DNA of 61,616 nt from RGIG1959 sp964564305 (GTDB lineage: Bacteria; Bacillota; Clostridia; Oscillospirales; Acutalibacteraceae), in assembly GCA_964564305.1 (NCBI GenBank), contig CAZMAM010000004.1, positions 1-61,616 of the forward strand, read 5' to 3'. A program made the translations under genes and the position numbers. The notes under the pieces are model-generated. The model worked only from the letters and a program-made list of their open reading frames with translations, was not told the origin of the DNA and made no database searches. Position 1 is the first letter of the stretch, and each line of letters begins with the position of its first letter. Positions 15,394 to 23,798 of this stretch are shown here, piece after piece.

Positions 15394-16649
15394 GGCTGTT
15401 CCCTCCGCGCTTTGCGAAATACCGCCACAATCGCCACCGAGAACACTAAAGTAACCACACCCATGGAAACGGCAAACAACATGGCAGCGCCCGTCAGTTC
15501 CAGAGAAGAAACCAGCGGCTTTGCCAGCGGAACGCTAATCGCCGCAGCAATGAGATACCCGATCCAAGAAAACCACTGCGCACGCATTACGGTAAGCACG
15601 TTAACCGCCAGAACCGCCGCTGCGTTGCACCCGCCGCCAATCATTATCACGGCCAGCGCCACGGGGTACGGGGATAGATCCACTCCATATAACCAGGACA
15701 GAACCGGGATGCCCAGCAGAAGCGCCGCCAAAACCGCCAGCGCCGTTAATCCCGCAATCACCAAAAACAGCCGGAAAACCAACCGCCGAAACGCTTTGTA
15801 CTCCCTGCGGTTCCACGCCCTTGCCATGGTGGTCAGCAACGGGCGGAACACAAAAATACTCATCAGATTAATCACCGACGCCGGCATAAAAAGCGCGGCA
15901 AAACGCGATTGCACCTCCGGGGCAAACAACCCGTCAATCACATATTTCGGCAAATTGGTCAGGAAAATCAACCCGAACGAACTGACAAACAGCGGCAGGC
16001 AATCCAAAAACAGTCTCAGAGACGCTTTGGGTTCCCACACGGGGCGCAACGACACAATGCGCCGGCAAAGCCGCATATCGTACAGGATAATCCACACAGC
16101 TTCGGTCAGGCAAGCCATTGCCGCCGCCGCCGCCAAATCGCGCCGGAAAAACAGAGTACCCGAAAAAGTCAGCATAGACAGAACACAGCGGAAAAAAAGC
16201 GAGCGGCCGCCGATATCCAGTCTTCCGTATTTTTGAAAACGGGCATAAAACACACCCGCAAAAGCATCCAGCGCCTTAAACAGACAAAGAAGGAGCGTAA
16301 CCGAAAGCTCATATCCCCTGTGCCCAACGGCCACCGACCACAAAACGCTGGTCACCAGCATCAAAACAACCAGCAATATCTTGAAAGTCAGGTAATGCCC
16401 GAAAGAAAAGCGATCTTTGGTGTCGGTGACCTGATACGCATTGGTTTCGAAGGAACCGATGGCCCACATCAGGTTGGCCACCGCATATGCGATGGAAAAA
16501 ATGCCGCCCGCGGCCTCCCCGCAAAGCCGGTTGACCACCATGAGCATCAGCATAAAAAATGCCGCGTTGGCGCCGCTTCCCAGAATATTCCAGATGTACA
16601 GCGATTTGACGGGAGCCGATGGGGAGAGCGTTTTCCGATTTTCGCTCAT
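15390..16649 (-). CDS. Polysaccharide flippase-like membrane protein (MOP superfamily)
   Basis: A 419-residue protein with about 12 to 14 hydrophobic helices. The first helix YIWNILGSGANAAFFMLMLMVV and the later SLRLFLDCLPLFVSSFGLIFLTNLPKYVI pair is the two-repeat layout of Wzx-like exporters, although it is divergent from the flippase at 4787. The ATG at 16649 overlaps the LicD stop (TGATG), so the open frame further upstream to 16775 is not coding. It presumably exports the lipid-linked product of the surrounding glycosyltransferases. Confidence 0.85.
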   Translation of the reverse strand: MSENRKTLSPSAPVKSLYIWNILGSGANAAFFMLMLMVVNRLCGEAAGGIFSIAYAVANLMWAIGSFETNAYQVTDTKDRFSFGHYLTFKILLVVLMLVTSVLWSVAVGHRGYELSVTLLLCLFKALDAFAGVFYARFQKYGRLDIGGRSLFFRCVLSMLTFSGTLFFRRDLAAAAAMACLTEAVWIILYDMRLCRRIVSLRPVWEPKASLRLFLDCLPLFVSSFGLIFLTNLPKYVIDGLFAPEVQSRFAALFMPASVINLMSIFVFRPLLTTMARAWNRREYKAFRRLVFRLFLVIAGLTALAVLAALLLGIPVLSWLYGVDLSPYPVALAVIMIGGGCNAAAVLAVNVLTVMRAQWFSWIGYLIAAAISVPLAKPLVSSLELTGAAMLFAVSMGVVTLVFSVAIVAVFRKARREQP

Positions 16650-17509
16650 CACGTTGTTTCGTCCCCGAAATCGAGTACCGCAGCGCCGTGATTGTGCCGC
16701 TGATCCTCCGGCGGAAGCTGCCGATAATCTCCCCATACCCGCTGTAGCAACGCCTCGTGTTCGCGCGGCACACAAATGGTGGTATACTCAAACGGAACGC
16801 GCTCCACAGGATACACCTCGTTTTCCTGACGGTAGAACTTTTCCGGTTGAAGCGCGCTGAACATGGTCATTCCACCGGACGAATCCCCCTGATAACGGGT
16901 GGCAATTTTCCGGTATTTCACGGCGATTTTCCGGGGGTTGACCCGAAACAGCCGCATAAGATAATGCAGCATCAGGCATGCTATTCCCGCTGCCCTGCCC
17001 ATAAACCCGCCTATCGGCAGATGCGGATGCTTCAGATAATAAATATAGGAAAGGCGTTGCTGCCACCAAGCCTGCCGGATTTGCCTGGAGCGAAGTTTTT
17101 GATCCGACGTAGTATAATCAAAGGGAAATAAATCCAAATGGATGCCCGTTTCACACCCACATTCCACCATTTCTTCCGATTGGCACACGGTTCCCCGCTT
17201 GGAAATTTTGGCAAACATAAACGGACAGTTTTCATCGTAAAGGGGGTCGATCACGCGGTACTTGGCGGAAAACGCCTTATCCTCCCGGGCAACCTTCAAA
17301 AACATTTCGTAATCCGCTCGGGACATTCCGAGATCGATATCGTCGTCCCACGGAATAAAGCCCTGATGCCGAAACGCCCCAATCAAGCAGCCGCCGAGCA
17401 CAAAATACGTTAATCCCTTTTGCGCACAAAAAGCGTCCACATCCTCCAAAATACCGACTTGCGCAAGCTGCAACCGACGCAGAACCTTTTCATCGTATTC
17501 GCACTCCAT
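16649..17509 (-). CDS. LicD family phosphotransferase
   Basis: A 286-residue LicD protein. The N-terminal nucleotidyltransferase-fold core contains YFVLGGCLIGAFRHQGFIPW and the acidic DDDIDLGM metal site; ETGIHLDLFPFD follows, and the C-terminal AVLDFGDE resembles the conserved end of the family. LicD enzymes transfer phosphocholine or other phospho-alcohols from CDP donors to surface glycans or teichoic acids. No choline uptake or activation genes lie nearby, so the donor is uncertain; glycerol or ribitol phosphate is equally possible. GGAGGGG lies seven bases upstream of the ATG, 32 bases after the gluQ stop. Confidence 0.9.
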   Translation of the reverse strand: MECEYDEKVLRRLQLAQVGILEDVDAFCAQKGLTYFVLGGCLIGAFRHQGFIPWDDDIDLGMSRADYEMFLKVAREDKAFSAKYRVIDPLYDENCPFMFAKISKRGTVCQSEEMVECGCETGIHLDLFPFDYTTSDQKLRSRQIRQAWWQQRLSYIYYLKHPHLPIGGFMGRAAGIACLMLHYLMRLFRVNPRKIAVKYRKIATRYQGDSSGGMTMFSALQPEKFYRQENEVYPVERVPFEYTTICVPREHEALLQRVWGDYRQLPPEDQRHNHGAAVLDFGDETT

Positions 17510-17541
17510 CGCTTACCCCTCCGCTTCACGCACGACAACTT

Positions 17542-18504
17542 TTATGCGGCGCTGCCCGAAAATAATTCTTCCGTAACGACAATATCTTTCGTTTTCAGCT
17601 TGGCCGAAGAAAACACCTTAAGCGCCTCTTTGGCTTTGAGCGGGAAAGGCTCTTCCTGCATTCCGGCAAGAAACAGAAGCTTGCCGATAAGCGCCGCGGA
17701 AGACGGAAAACGCCGGCGCAAAGCGCCCATATCGAGATCGCAATCCCGCTTGGAAAGCCGCCGCCCGGTTTTGTCGACCAGCAGCGGAATATGCATATAA
17801 TCGGGCGGATCGGCGCCGAACAGATCATACAAAACAAGCTGCGGCGGGACACTGGGCAGCAAATCTCTTCCGCGAACCACTTCGGTAACGCCCATATCGA
17901 TATCATCCGAAACGCTGGCCAGCTGATAGGAAAAGACCGAATCCGATCGCAGCAGGATAAAATCGCCCCACTCCTGAGCCGGATTTTGCCGATGCGCCCC
18001 AAAAACACGATCGGTAAAACAAATGTCTTTGTCCGGAACCTTTAACCGATACGCGGGAGACCGGGCGGACATCCGCACCCACCGCTCCTCTTCGCTCAAA
18101 TTGCGGCAGGTTCCGGGGTACACCGGCCGCCCGGGAGATCCGTGCGGCGCCAAAGAGGCGTGCAGTTCGTTTCGAGAACAAAAGCAGGGATATACCGCGC
18201 CCTGTTCCCGAAGGAGCAAAAAGCGCTGCAAATACCGCTGCGTATGTTCGCTTTGCCGGTAAACCTCGCCGCTCCCCGCGCAGGAGCTTTGATCAAAGGA
18301 AAGCCCCAAGTACTCCAAATCGTCCAGCAGCATAGCGGTATATTCCGGCCGGCAGCGGCCTGTGTCAATATCTTCTATGCGCAAAAAAATCTTTCCGCCG
18401 GAAGATTTTGCGCTCAGCCATGCCATCAGCGCGCAAAAAACATTTCCCAAATGCATCCGTCCGCTGGGGGACGGCGCAAACCGCCCGACCGGACATTTGC
18501 TCAT
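17542..18504 (-). CDS. gluQ: Glutamyl-Q tRNA(Asp) synthetase-like protein
   Basis: A 320-residue catalytic-core-only relative of glutamyl-tRNA synthetase. It has the class I HIGH-like signature in GRFAPSPSGRMHLGN, FLRIEDIDTGRC, the zinc ligands CFCS and a later Y/C pair (VYPGTC), and the KMSKS-like RLSKRD. The anticodon-binding domain of GltX is missing, as in GluQ (YadB), which glutamylates queuosine in tRNA(Asp). An alternative is a truncated amino-acid ligase of other use, but motif order and size fit GluQ well. Start overlaps the malic enzyme stop by four bases. Confidence 0.86.
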   Translation of the reverse strand: MSKCPVGRFAPSPSGRMHLGNVFCALMAWLSAKSSGGKIFLRIEDIDTGRCRPEYTAMLLDDLEYLGLSFDQSSCAGSGEVYRQSEHTQRYLQRFLLLREQGAVYPCFCSRNELHASLAPHGSPGRPVYPGTCRNLSEEERWVRMSARSPAYRLKVPDKDICFTDRVFGAHRQNPAQEWGDFILLRSDSVFSYQLASVSDDIDMGVTEVVRGRDLLPSVPPQLVLYDLFGADPPDYMHIPLLVDKTGRRLSKRDCDLDMGALRRRFPSSAALIGKLLFLAGMQEEPFPLKAKEALKVFSSAKLKTKDIVVTEELFSGSAA

Positions 18505-19670
18505 ATTCGGGCGACTCCGCTTTCTCTTGCCGCCTGAGCCACCGCCGCCGCCACAGCGGGCGCCACCCGCTTATCCAGCGGACTGGGCAGAATATAATCG
18601 GGAGAAAGCGACCGGTCATCGACCAGATTTGCGATGGCATAAACGGCGGCGCGCTTCATCGCTTCATTGATATCGCTCGCGCGCACATCCAGCGCACCGC
18701 GAAAAATGCCGGGAAATGCCAGCACATTGTTGATCTGATTGGGATAATCGCTGCGTCCGGTTCCCACCACCGCGGCGCCCGCCGCTTTCGCGACATCCGG
18801 CATAATTTCCGGAACCGGGTTGGACATGGCAAAAATAAACGGATCCTTGCGCATACCGCGCACCATTTTCCCGGTAACAATGCCCGGCGCGGAAACACCG
18901 ATAAACATATCCGCGCCGACCATCGCATCGGCAAGAGAACCGGATATATTTCGTGGATTGGTCGCGGCGGCAAGTTCGCGTTTGTGGGGCGGAAGGGACC
19001 GCGCCGCCGTAAGTGCGCCTCCCCGGTCACACACCACAATATCCGTTACACCAAGACTTTGCAAGATGGCCGCAATGGCGGTTCCGGCGGCGCCCGCGCC
19101 GCTGATAACCACCCGCTGATCCGGCAGATTCCGGCCGGTCAGCCGGCAGGCATTGACCGCCGCCGCCGCTACGATAATCGCCGTTCCGTGCTGATCGTCG
19201 TGAAAAACCGGAATATCGCAACAGGCCTTCAGCCCGCGCTCGATCTCAAAGCAGCGCGGCGCGGAAATATCTTCCAGATTGATGCCGCCGAAACTTCCAG
19301 AAATCAGGGATACCGTGCGGATAATTTCGTCTACATCCCGGCTGCGGATACACAGTGGAAACGCGTCCACATTGCCGAACGCTTTAAACAACGCGCATTT
19401 GCCCTCCATAACCGGCATGCCCGCTTCAGGGCCGATATCTCCAAGCCCCAGTACCGCCGTGCCGTCCGTAACCACCGCAACCAGATTGGCGCGGCGGGTA
19501 AGCGTAAAACTCTCTTGCGGATGCTCGCGAATTTCGAGGCACGGGCGCGCAACGCCCGGCGTATATGCCAAAGACAAATCGTCCGGTGTATTCAGCGGCG
19601 CGCGGCAAACCACTTCGATTTTGCCCTGCCAAAGGCGGTGCAGGCGCAGGGATTCTTCGCCGTAATCCAT
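18501..19670 (-). CDS. NAD(P)-dependent malic enzyme
   Basis: A 389-residue malate dehydrogenase (decarboxylating), converting malate to pyruvate and CO2. LSLAYTPGVARPC, then VTDGTAVLGLGDIGPEAGMPVM, FGGINLEDISAP and FHDDQHGTAIIVAAA are the conserved malic-enzyme blocks; VVISGAGAAGTAIA is the dinucleotide-binding glycine loop and FAMSNPVPEIMP lies near the active site. The length matches the short bacterial type without a phosphotransacetylase tail. The conserved acid following the loop cannot reliably tell NAD from NADP here. It is embedded between an HD nucleotidase and gluQ in one dense operon. Confidence 0.93.
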   Translation of the reverse strand: MDYGEESLRLHRLWQGKIEVVCRAPLNTPDDLSLAYTPGVARPCLEIREHPQESFTLTRRANLVAVVTDGTAVLGLGDIGPEAGMPVMEGKCALFKAFGNVDAFPLCIRSRDVDEIIRTVSLISGSFGGINLEDISAPRCFEIERGLKACCDIPVFHDDQHGTAIIVAAAAVNACRLTGRNLPDQRVVISGAGAAGTAIAAILQSLGVTDIVVCDRGGALTAARSLPPHKRELAAATNPRNISGSLADAMVGADMFIGVSAPGIVTGKMVRGMRKDPFIFAMSNPVPEIMPDVAKAAGAAVVGTGRSDYPNQINNVLAFPGIFRGALDVRASDINEAMKRAAVYAIANLVDDRSLSPDYILPSPLDKRVAPAVAAAVAQAARESGVARI

Positions 19671-19679
19671 GGGACAGTA

Positions 19680-20270
19680 TCAGCCCTTTCCGTTTTGCTC
19701 GTCCAATGTCAGCGAATAAGCGGGGAGAAATTCATCCAAAAAGCAATCCGCCGCCTGCAAATGCATATTCCTGACCGCCTGTTCGGTGGAAACCCGCGCG
19801 GATTCAAATTCACGGTTTCCGCTTGCCAATTCTTCCACACATTTGAGTACCGCAGCGATTTTATCCGCCGCTTTCACCAGCCGGCGCTCCAGCGGGTGAT
19901 CCTCTGCATCCAGCAAAAGATTTTCATAACTTTCGCGTAAATCCTCGGGCAGCATCAGAAGCAGTTTGCTGGCCGCCTGCGTTTCCAGTTCCCGGTAAGC
20001 CCCGTGGATGGCGGAATTCCCGTATTTCACGGGAGTGGGCAAATCGCCCGTAAAAATTTCCGGCGCATCGTGATAAAGCGACAGCAGCACACAGTACCCT
20101 TCATCCGCGTGGCCGCCGAATCGGGTATTGGTCAGCACGGCCAGCGCGTGGGAAATCACCGCCACATCATGCGAATGTTCGCAGAGATTTTCTTCCCGCG
20201 TGTTGCGCATCAACGCCCAGCGGGTAATGTACCGCATACGGGAAAGCGTCGCGTAAAACACGGAACTCAC
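19680..20270 (-). CDS. HD-domain 5'-deoxynucleotidase, YfbR-like
   Basis: A 196-residue HD-domain phosphohydrolase. The metal ligands are visible as EHSHDVA (first His-His pair), LLSLYHDAPEIFTGDLPTPVKY (the H-D pair and following D), and RLVKAADKIAAVLKC (final Asp). This arrangement and the N-terminal RWALMRNTREENL match YfbR, which removes the 5' phosphate from deoxynucleoside monophosphates. GTG start at 20270 overlaps the upstream stop (GTGA) and has GGAGG ten bases before it. Confidence 0.85.
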   Translation of the reverse strand: MSSVFYATLSRMRYITRWALMRNTREENLCEHSHDVAVISHALAVLTNTRFGGHADEGYCVLLSLYHDAPEIFTGDLPTPVKYGNSAIHGAYRELETQAASKLLLMLPEDLRESYENLLLDAEDHPLERRLVKAADKIAAVLKCVEELASGNREFESARVSTEQAVRNMHLQAADCFLDEFLPAYSLTLDEQNGKG

Positions 20271-21589
20271 GGTTTTATGTCCTCCTTTTCCGCCGGCTGC
20301 ACCCGAACGGGCACTTCCGTGACTTTTTCCACGCCATATTCCGCCTCTCCGGTTTCTTCGTCAATTCGTTTGAGGTCGTGATAATCGTCGGTATAACGGG
20401 ACATATGTTTTTTCTCCAACCGGCGCTCCAAATAGCGGTTGATAAAAGAATACAGCACGGCGAAAGTCGGCACGCCAAGCAGCATGCCCGCAAACCCGAA
20501 CAAACCTCCCCCGACCAGAATGGCAAACATCACCCAAAAACTGGACAGGCCGGTTGTTTCGCCGAGAATTTTCGGGCCGATGACATTGCCGTCCAATTGC
20601 TGGAGAACCACCACAAAAACCAAGAAAATTAACGCTTTAATCGGATCTTCCAGCAACAGCAGCAGCGTGCCAATCACAGCGGAAATAATCGGGCCGAATA
20701 TCGGGATAATATTAAACAACCCCACCACGGCGGAAAGCAGCAGCGCATACGGAATACGCAAAATGGACAACCCGATAAAGCACAGCACGCCGATAATCAG
20801 CGAATCGATCAGCTTCCCGTTGATAAAGCCGCCGAATGTACGGTGAATGTACCGCACGGAATCGATGAGATAATTCGCGTTTTCGGTTTTTAAAAGCGAA
20901 TAAGTCAGCTTTTTTGCCTGAGCAGCAAACAATTTTTTGCTGTTGAGCAAGTACACGCAAATGACCAAACCAATTCCGGTGTTGACCAGCATATTTACCC
21001 CGCTGATCACGCCCTGCGTGACATTGCCCAATACGCTGCCCAGATTGGATACCATAGATTGCAACCACTTTGTGAGGGAAGCGGACGCCGCCTCTACTGT
21101 GCTCTGCACCCATTGCTCAATTTCCGGACGGGACGCGGTGAGATTGTTAAAAGAAGTGTTGATCCAAGTAATCCATTCGGTAAACTGCTTTGTCTTTTCC
21201 GGCATGGACGCGATGAGTTTCGTGATGCTGTCGACCATTTGGGGAATCACCATGCCCAATAACCCCGCAATGATGGCAAACAGGAAGAGCATAGCGGCGG
21301 CAGACGCCAAGGCCTTAGCCGCTCCTTTTGCGTGACGGCGAGGTTTTTCTCCTTTTCCGGAAAAGAGCTTCAGTAACGGCTTTTCCACTACATCGTATAT
21401 GGGGGAAAGCACATACGCTATCGCGGCACCGATTATAAACGGGGTCAGCACGCCCATGATGGTGCCCAAAGCATCGCCCACATGGCCGAGATTAGACAGT
21501 CCGAGATAAAAAATCACCGACACCGCAATAACAATAAACGCTGTCAGTCCCCATTTAAAGTAGACGCTGTCTCTCCATCGTTTTTTCAC
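20267..21589 (-). CDS. AI-2E family transporter (PerM/YdiK-like)
   Basis: A 440-residue membrane protein of the AI-2E/PerM family. It has the N-terminal helix pair (FKWGLTAFIVIAVSVIFYLGL; GVLTPFIIGAAIAYVLSPIYD), a polar middle region, and the conserved C-terminal block with LRIPYALLLSAVVGLFNIIPIFGPIISA and GNVIGPKILG. Members export small molecules or act as ion antiporters; substrate unknown. The start is GTG at 21589 with GGGAG nine bases upstream. Open frame continues to 21862, but that part contains the promoter at 21640-21669 and is not coding. First gene of the long minus-strand operon. Confidence 0.87.
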   Translation of the reverse strand: MKKRWRDSVYFKWGLTAFIVIAVSVIFYLGLSNLGHVGDALGTIMGVLTPFIIGAAIAYVLSPIYDVVEKPLLKLFSGKGEKPRRHAKGAAKALASAAAMLFLFAIIAGLLGMVIPQMVDSITKLIASMPEKTKQFTEWITWINTSFNNLTASRPEIEQWVQSTVEAASASLTKWLQSMVSNLGSVLGNVTQGVISGVNMLVNTGIGLVICVYLLNSKKLFAAQAKKLTYSLLKTENANYLIDSVRYIHRTFGGFINGKLIDSLIIGVLCFIGLSILRIPYALLLSAVVGLFNIIPIFGPIISAVIGTLLLLLEDPIKALIFLVFVVVLQQLDGNVIGPKILGETTGLSSFWVMFAILVGGGLFGFAGMLLGVPTFAVLYSFINRYLERRLEKKHMSRYTDDYHDLKRIDEETGEAEYGVEKVTEVPVRVQPAEKEDIKP

Positions 21590-21639
21590 GGTAAACGTCT
21601 CCCATGCCCGCTGCTTTCCCAGCCGTTTTTGCTGTGATG

Positions 21640-21669
21640 AGTATACCATAAAAAAGCCCGCATTGTCAA
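21640..21669 (-). promoter_or_regulatory. Sigma-A promoter of the minus-strand glycan/metabolic operon
   Basis: On the minus strand TTGACA (21669-21664) and TATACT (21645-21640) are separated by 18 bases, with a TG one base before the -10. It lies about 50 bases upstream of the AI-2E-type gene start. The -35 box sits inside the hairpin at 21656-21688. Confidence 0.8.
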
Positions 21670-21688
21670 TGACAACGCAAGCGCGGGT
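21656..21688 (-). terminator. Terminator overlapping a promoter
   Basis: On the minus strand ACCCGC and GCGGGC enclose an inner palindrome TTGTCA/TGACAA and are followed by TTTTTT. It should end transcription from aroK, about 370 bases upstream. Its second arm and T run overlap the -35 box and spacer of the next promoter. Confidence 0.6.
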
Positions 21689-21853
21689 TTTACTACTTCG
21701 CTGCAGAATTACAATCGATATTTGCGGTAAGGAAATACTCAAGGCCACTTCGCAAAAAGAGCGGGCTTGCGTCTTTGCCGATATTTTTTCCGGGTTTCCG
21801 CTTTCCTCAGAGGGCCTGCTCTTTCTTTTTCCACATACGGTGTGACAGCTTTT

Positions 21854-22027
21854 GGGAAACACCGCATAAAGATTGTCGTGCGTGAAGCAGGAGCGGATTT
21901 TTCGTCAGATGAAACAAAAACCGCAGAAGACCCTTTGTGTATTCGCGAAGATTTTTGTAATATATGACGGAAAAAACGCCCGTGGATAAGCGGCAAAGGC
22001 GGTAGCCGGTCCGTGTGCGGTGTTGCC
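21854..22027 (+). repeat. Interspersed repeat, full-length copy A
   Basis: A 174-base element with inverted ends: left GGGAAACACCGCATAAAG, right the complement of GGCAACACCGCAC. Its core carries GTGCGTGAAGCAGGAGCGG and a hairpin of GCGGATTTTT with AAAAACCGC. The same modules recur at 56427 and 61452 and, shorter, at 54060. It contains no coding frame and lies between aroK and the AI-2E-type gene. The 160 bases between it and the terminator hold nothing I can identify. Confidence 0.75.
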
Positions 22028-22052
22028 TTTGAATATGGGCTTTCCCGCCTGG

Positions 22053-22556
22053 TTACAGCCCCAGCGCATGCCGGACTTTGTACGCGACACTTAACGGATC
22101 GCCAAACGCATGAACAATGATATCCGCCGCGGCACGGTACACCGGTTCCCTTCGCGCCAATAAATCACGAACGGCCTGCTCCTTATCCGTTCTTTGCAGC
22201 AAAGGGCGGGAAGAATCGCCGGAAAGCCGTTCCAGCACGGTTTCCGCCGAAACCTGTAACCATACTATGCATCCGTTGGTTTTCAGCGCCGCGACATTAT
22301 CCGCGCGCAACACCGCGCCCCCGCCGCAGGCAATAACCAATCCCTGCTGTGCGCCGAGCTGAAGGCACATTTGATACTCCCGTTCACGGAAGTACTCTTC
22401 CCCGTTTTCGGCAAAAATCTGTGACACGGATTTTTTCTCCTGCCGCTCGATGGCGGTATCCATATCCACAAAATGGCAGCCAATCATCGGCGCCAACCGC
22501 CTGCCCACCGTGGATTTGCCGCATCCCATAAATCCGCAAAGGGAAATATTTTTCAT
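22053..22556 (-). CDS. aroK: Shikimate kinase
   Basis: A 167-residue P-loop kinase phosphorylating shikimate in the chorismate pathway. NISLCGFMGCGKSTVGRRLA is the Walker A region, FVDMDTAIE holds the substrate-binding Asp, FREREYQ and ACGGGAVLR are the shikimate-site motifs, and RPLLQ is the lid arginine segment. GAGAGGG lies about ten bases before the ATG at 22556; the frame extends to 22613 without a ribosome site. It follows aroE by 87 bases on the same strand. Confidence 0.94.
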   Translation of the reverse strand: MKNISLCGFMGCGKSTVGRRLAPMIGCHFVDMDTAIERQEKKSVSQIFAENGEEYFREREYQMCLQLGAQQGLVIACGGGAVLRADNVAALKTNGCIVWLQVSAETVLERLSGDSSRPLLQRTDKEQAVRDLLARREPVYRAAADIIVHAFGDPLSVAYKVRHALGL

Positions 22557-22643
22557 GCCCTGCTTGCCCTCTCTTTTTTCAAAACCGCAAAAAGCAACAT
22601 CACAGTTTTTCACCGAAAACCGACGAACGTGTTTTCTTGAATG

Positions 22644-23498
22644 TTACGGTGCGGTATGGCCGGAAGAAAATGTCCTGACCTGTTCGGTACAATCCCGCGT
22701 TAAGGCGGCGATTTCCTCTTCCGAAAAACGCACATTCAGCCACAGCGTTTGCGCCTGCGCGGCCTGCCACACCAACATGGCCATCCCCCCGACGCCAGAA
22801 GCGCCGAAAGCCTCCGCTTTTTGCAGCAAAAGCGTCTTTTGCGGATTATAAACCGCATCGAAAACCGCTTTGCTCTGGGCAATCACTTCATCGCTCACCG
22901 GGCAGGCGTCGACATGCGGGTACATCCCAACCGGGGACGCATTGATCAGCAAATCGACCGGTTCCCTCGGCGGATCTTCCGCCACCCGGCAGCGCGATTG
23001 GGGAAAAAGTTCACCCAGCCGGTTTTGCAGTTCAATCGCTTTTTGCGGCGCACCGGCGTCGGTCAGAATCACTTCGCATCCCGCGGCAGCTGCTTCACAG
23101 GCAAACATGGTACCTACCCCGCCGCAGCCGACAATCAGAACTCTTCCGGAAAGCGTCAGCCCCGCGCTTTGCAGCGCCTTGAGAAAACCATCCGCATCGG
23201 TGTTGTACCCAACCGTTTGCCCATGAGCAATCATCAGCGTATTCACCGTGCGGTACAGAGCCGCCTTGCCCTCCAGACGGTCGCATAGAGGAATAATCCG
23301 CTGCTTATACGGAACCGTAACATTGGCGCCGCGCAAGGCGGGCAGAATCTTTGCAAGGCGCGAATCAAATTCCTCCGGGGGCAAATCAAGCAGCGTATAT
23401 TCGGCAAAAATCCCCCGAAGCGCAAACAGACGCCGATGAATAAACGGAGACAGACTGTGCCCGAGCGGATGACCGATCAAACCGAAATCAGCAGACAT
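22644..23498 (-). CDS. aroE: Shikimate dehydrogenase
   Basis: A 284-residue NADP-dependent reductase of dehydroshikimate. Substrate-binding motifs GHPLGHSLSPFIH and GANVTVPYK are at the N-terminus, GYNTDADGF follows, the dinucleotide loop is LIVGCGGVGTMFA, and NASPVGMYP plus DAVYNPQKT complete the family pattern. The ATG at 23498 is chosen over GTG at 23507 because GGGGGAG would be only two bases from the latter. It heads an aroE-aroK pair divergent from acpP. Confidence 0.94.
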   Translation of the reverse strand: MSADFGLIGHPLGHSLSPFIHRRLFALRGIFAEYTLLDLPPEEFDSRLAKILPALRGANVTVPYKQRIIPLCDRLEGKAALYRTVNTLMIAHGQTVGYNTDADGFLKALQSAGLTLSGRVLIVGCGGVGTMFACEAAAAGCEVILTDAGAPQKAIELQNRLGELFPQSRCRVAEDPPREPVDLLINASPVGMYPHVDACPVSDEVIAQSKAVFDAVYNPQKTLLLQKAEAFGASGVGGMAMLVWQAAQAQTLWLNVRFSEEEIAALTRDCTEQVRTFSSGHTAP

Positions 23499-23534
23499 AA
23501 AACACACTTCTCCCCCAAAATTTCCGGTTATCGC

Positions 23535-23563
23535 TTGACAACCGTACAGAAAACAGATACTAT
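23535..23563 (+). promoter_or_regulatory. Sigma-A promoter upstream of acpP
   Basis: TTGACA at 23535 and TACTAT at 23558 are 17 bases apart. The nearest gene start on this strand is acpP at 23799, giving a leader of about 230 bases. The leader has no stop in the acpP frame, but its codon use is unlike a gene. Near its end AAACGTAC and GTACAGTTT form an imperfect inverted repeat (23757-23780) that could be an operator. Confidence 0.7.
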
Positions 23564-23798
23564 TGTCTTACGCCGAATGACCCGGTTTTCACCCTTACGG
23601 GCACACGCGGAGAATCGGCAAACCGTGCAAAGAAGGCCCGCGGAACCTGCGCCTGCTGCGCAAGAACACGAAAGCGGCAAACAGACAAACGAAAACAGCC
23701 TTCGAAACCGACGCTCTTGGCAAAACAGGCCCGGCTCCTCAAAAGTCAGTTTATCACAAACGTACCGAAATGTACAGTTTTTTTGGAGGGAATCATCA

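Noticed and set aside
18408..19940. A 510-codon plus-strand frame opposite malic enzyme
   Set aside because: The translation is low-complexity basic sequence and mirrors the malic enzyme and gluQ genes; no homology pattern or start signal.
21590..21862. N-terminal extension of the AI-2E-type transporter
   Set aside because: The extension contains a complete sigma-A promoter and a terminator hairpin, and the GTG at 21589 has a good ribosome site.
23436..23798. Upstream in-frame extension of acpP (about 120 residues)
   Set aside because: It overlaps aroE and the promoter, has no ribosome site, and acyl carrier proteins are about 78 residues.
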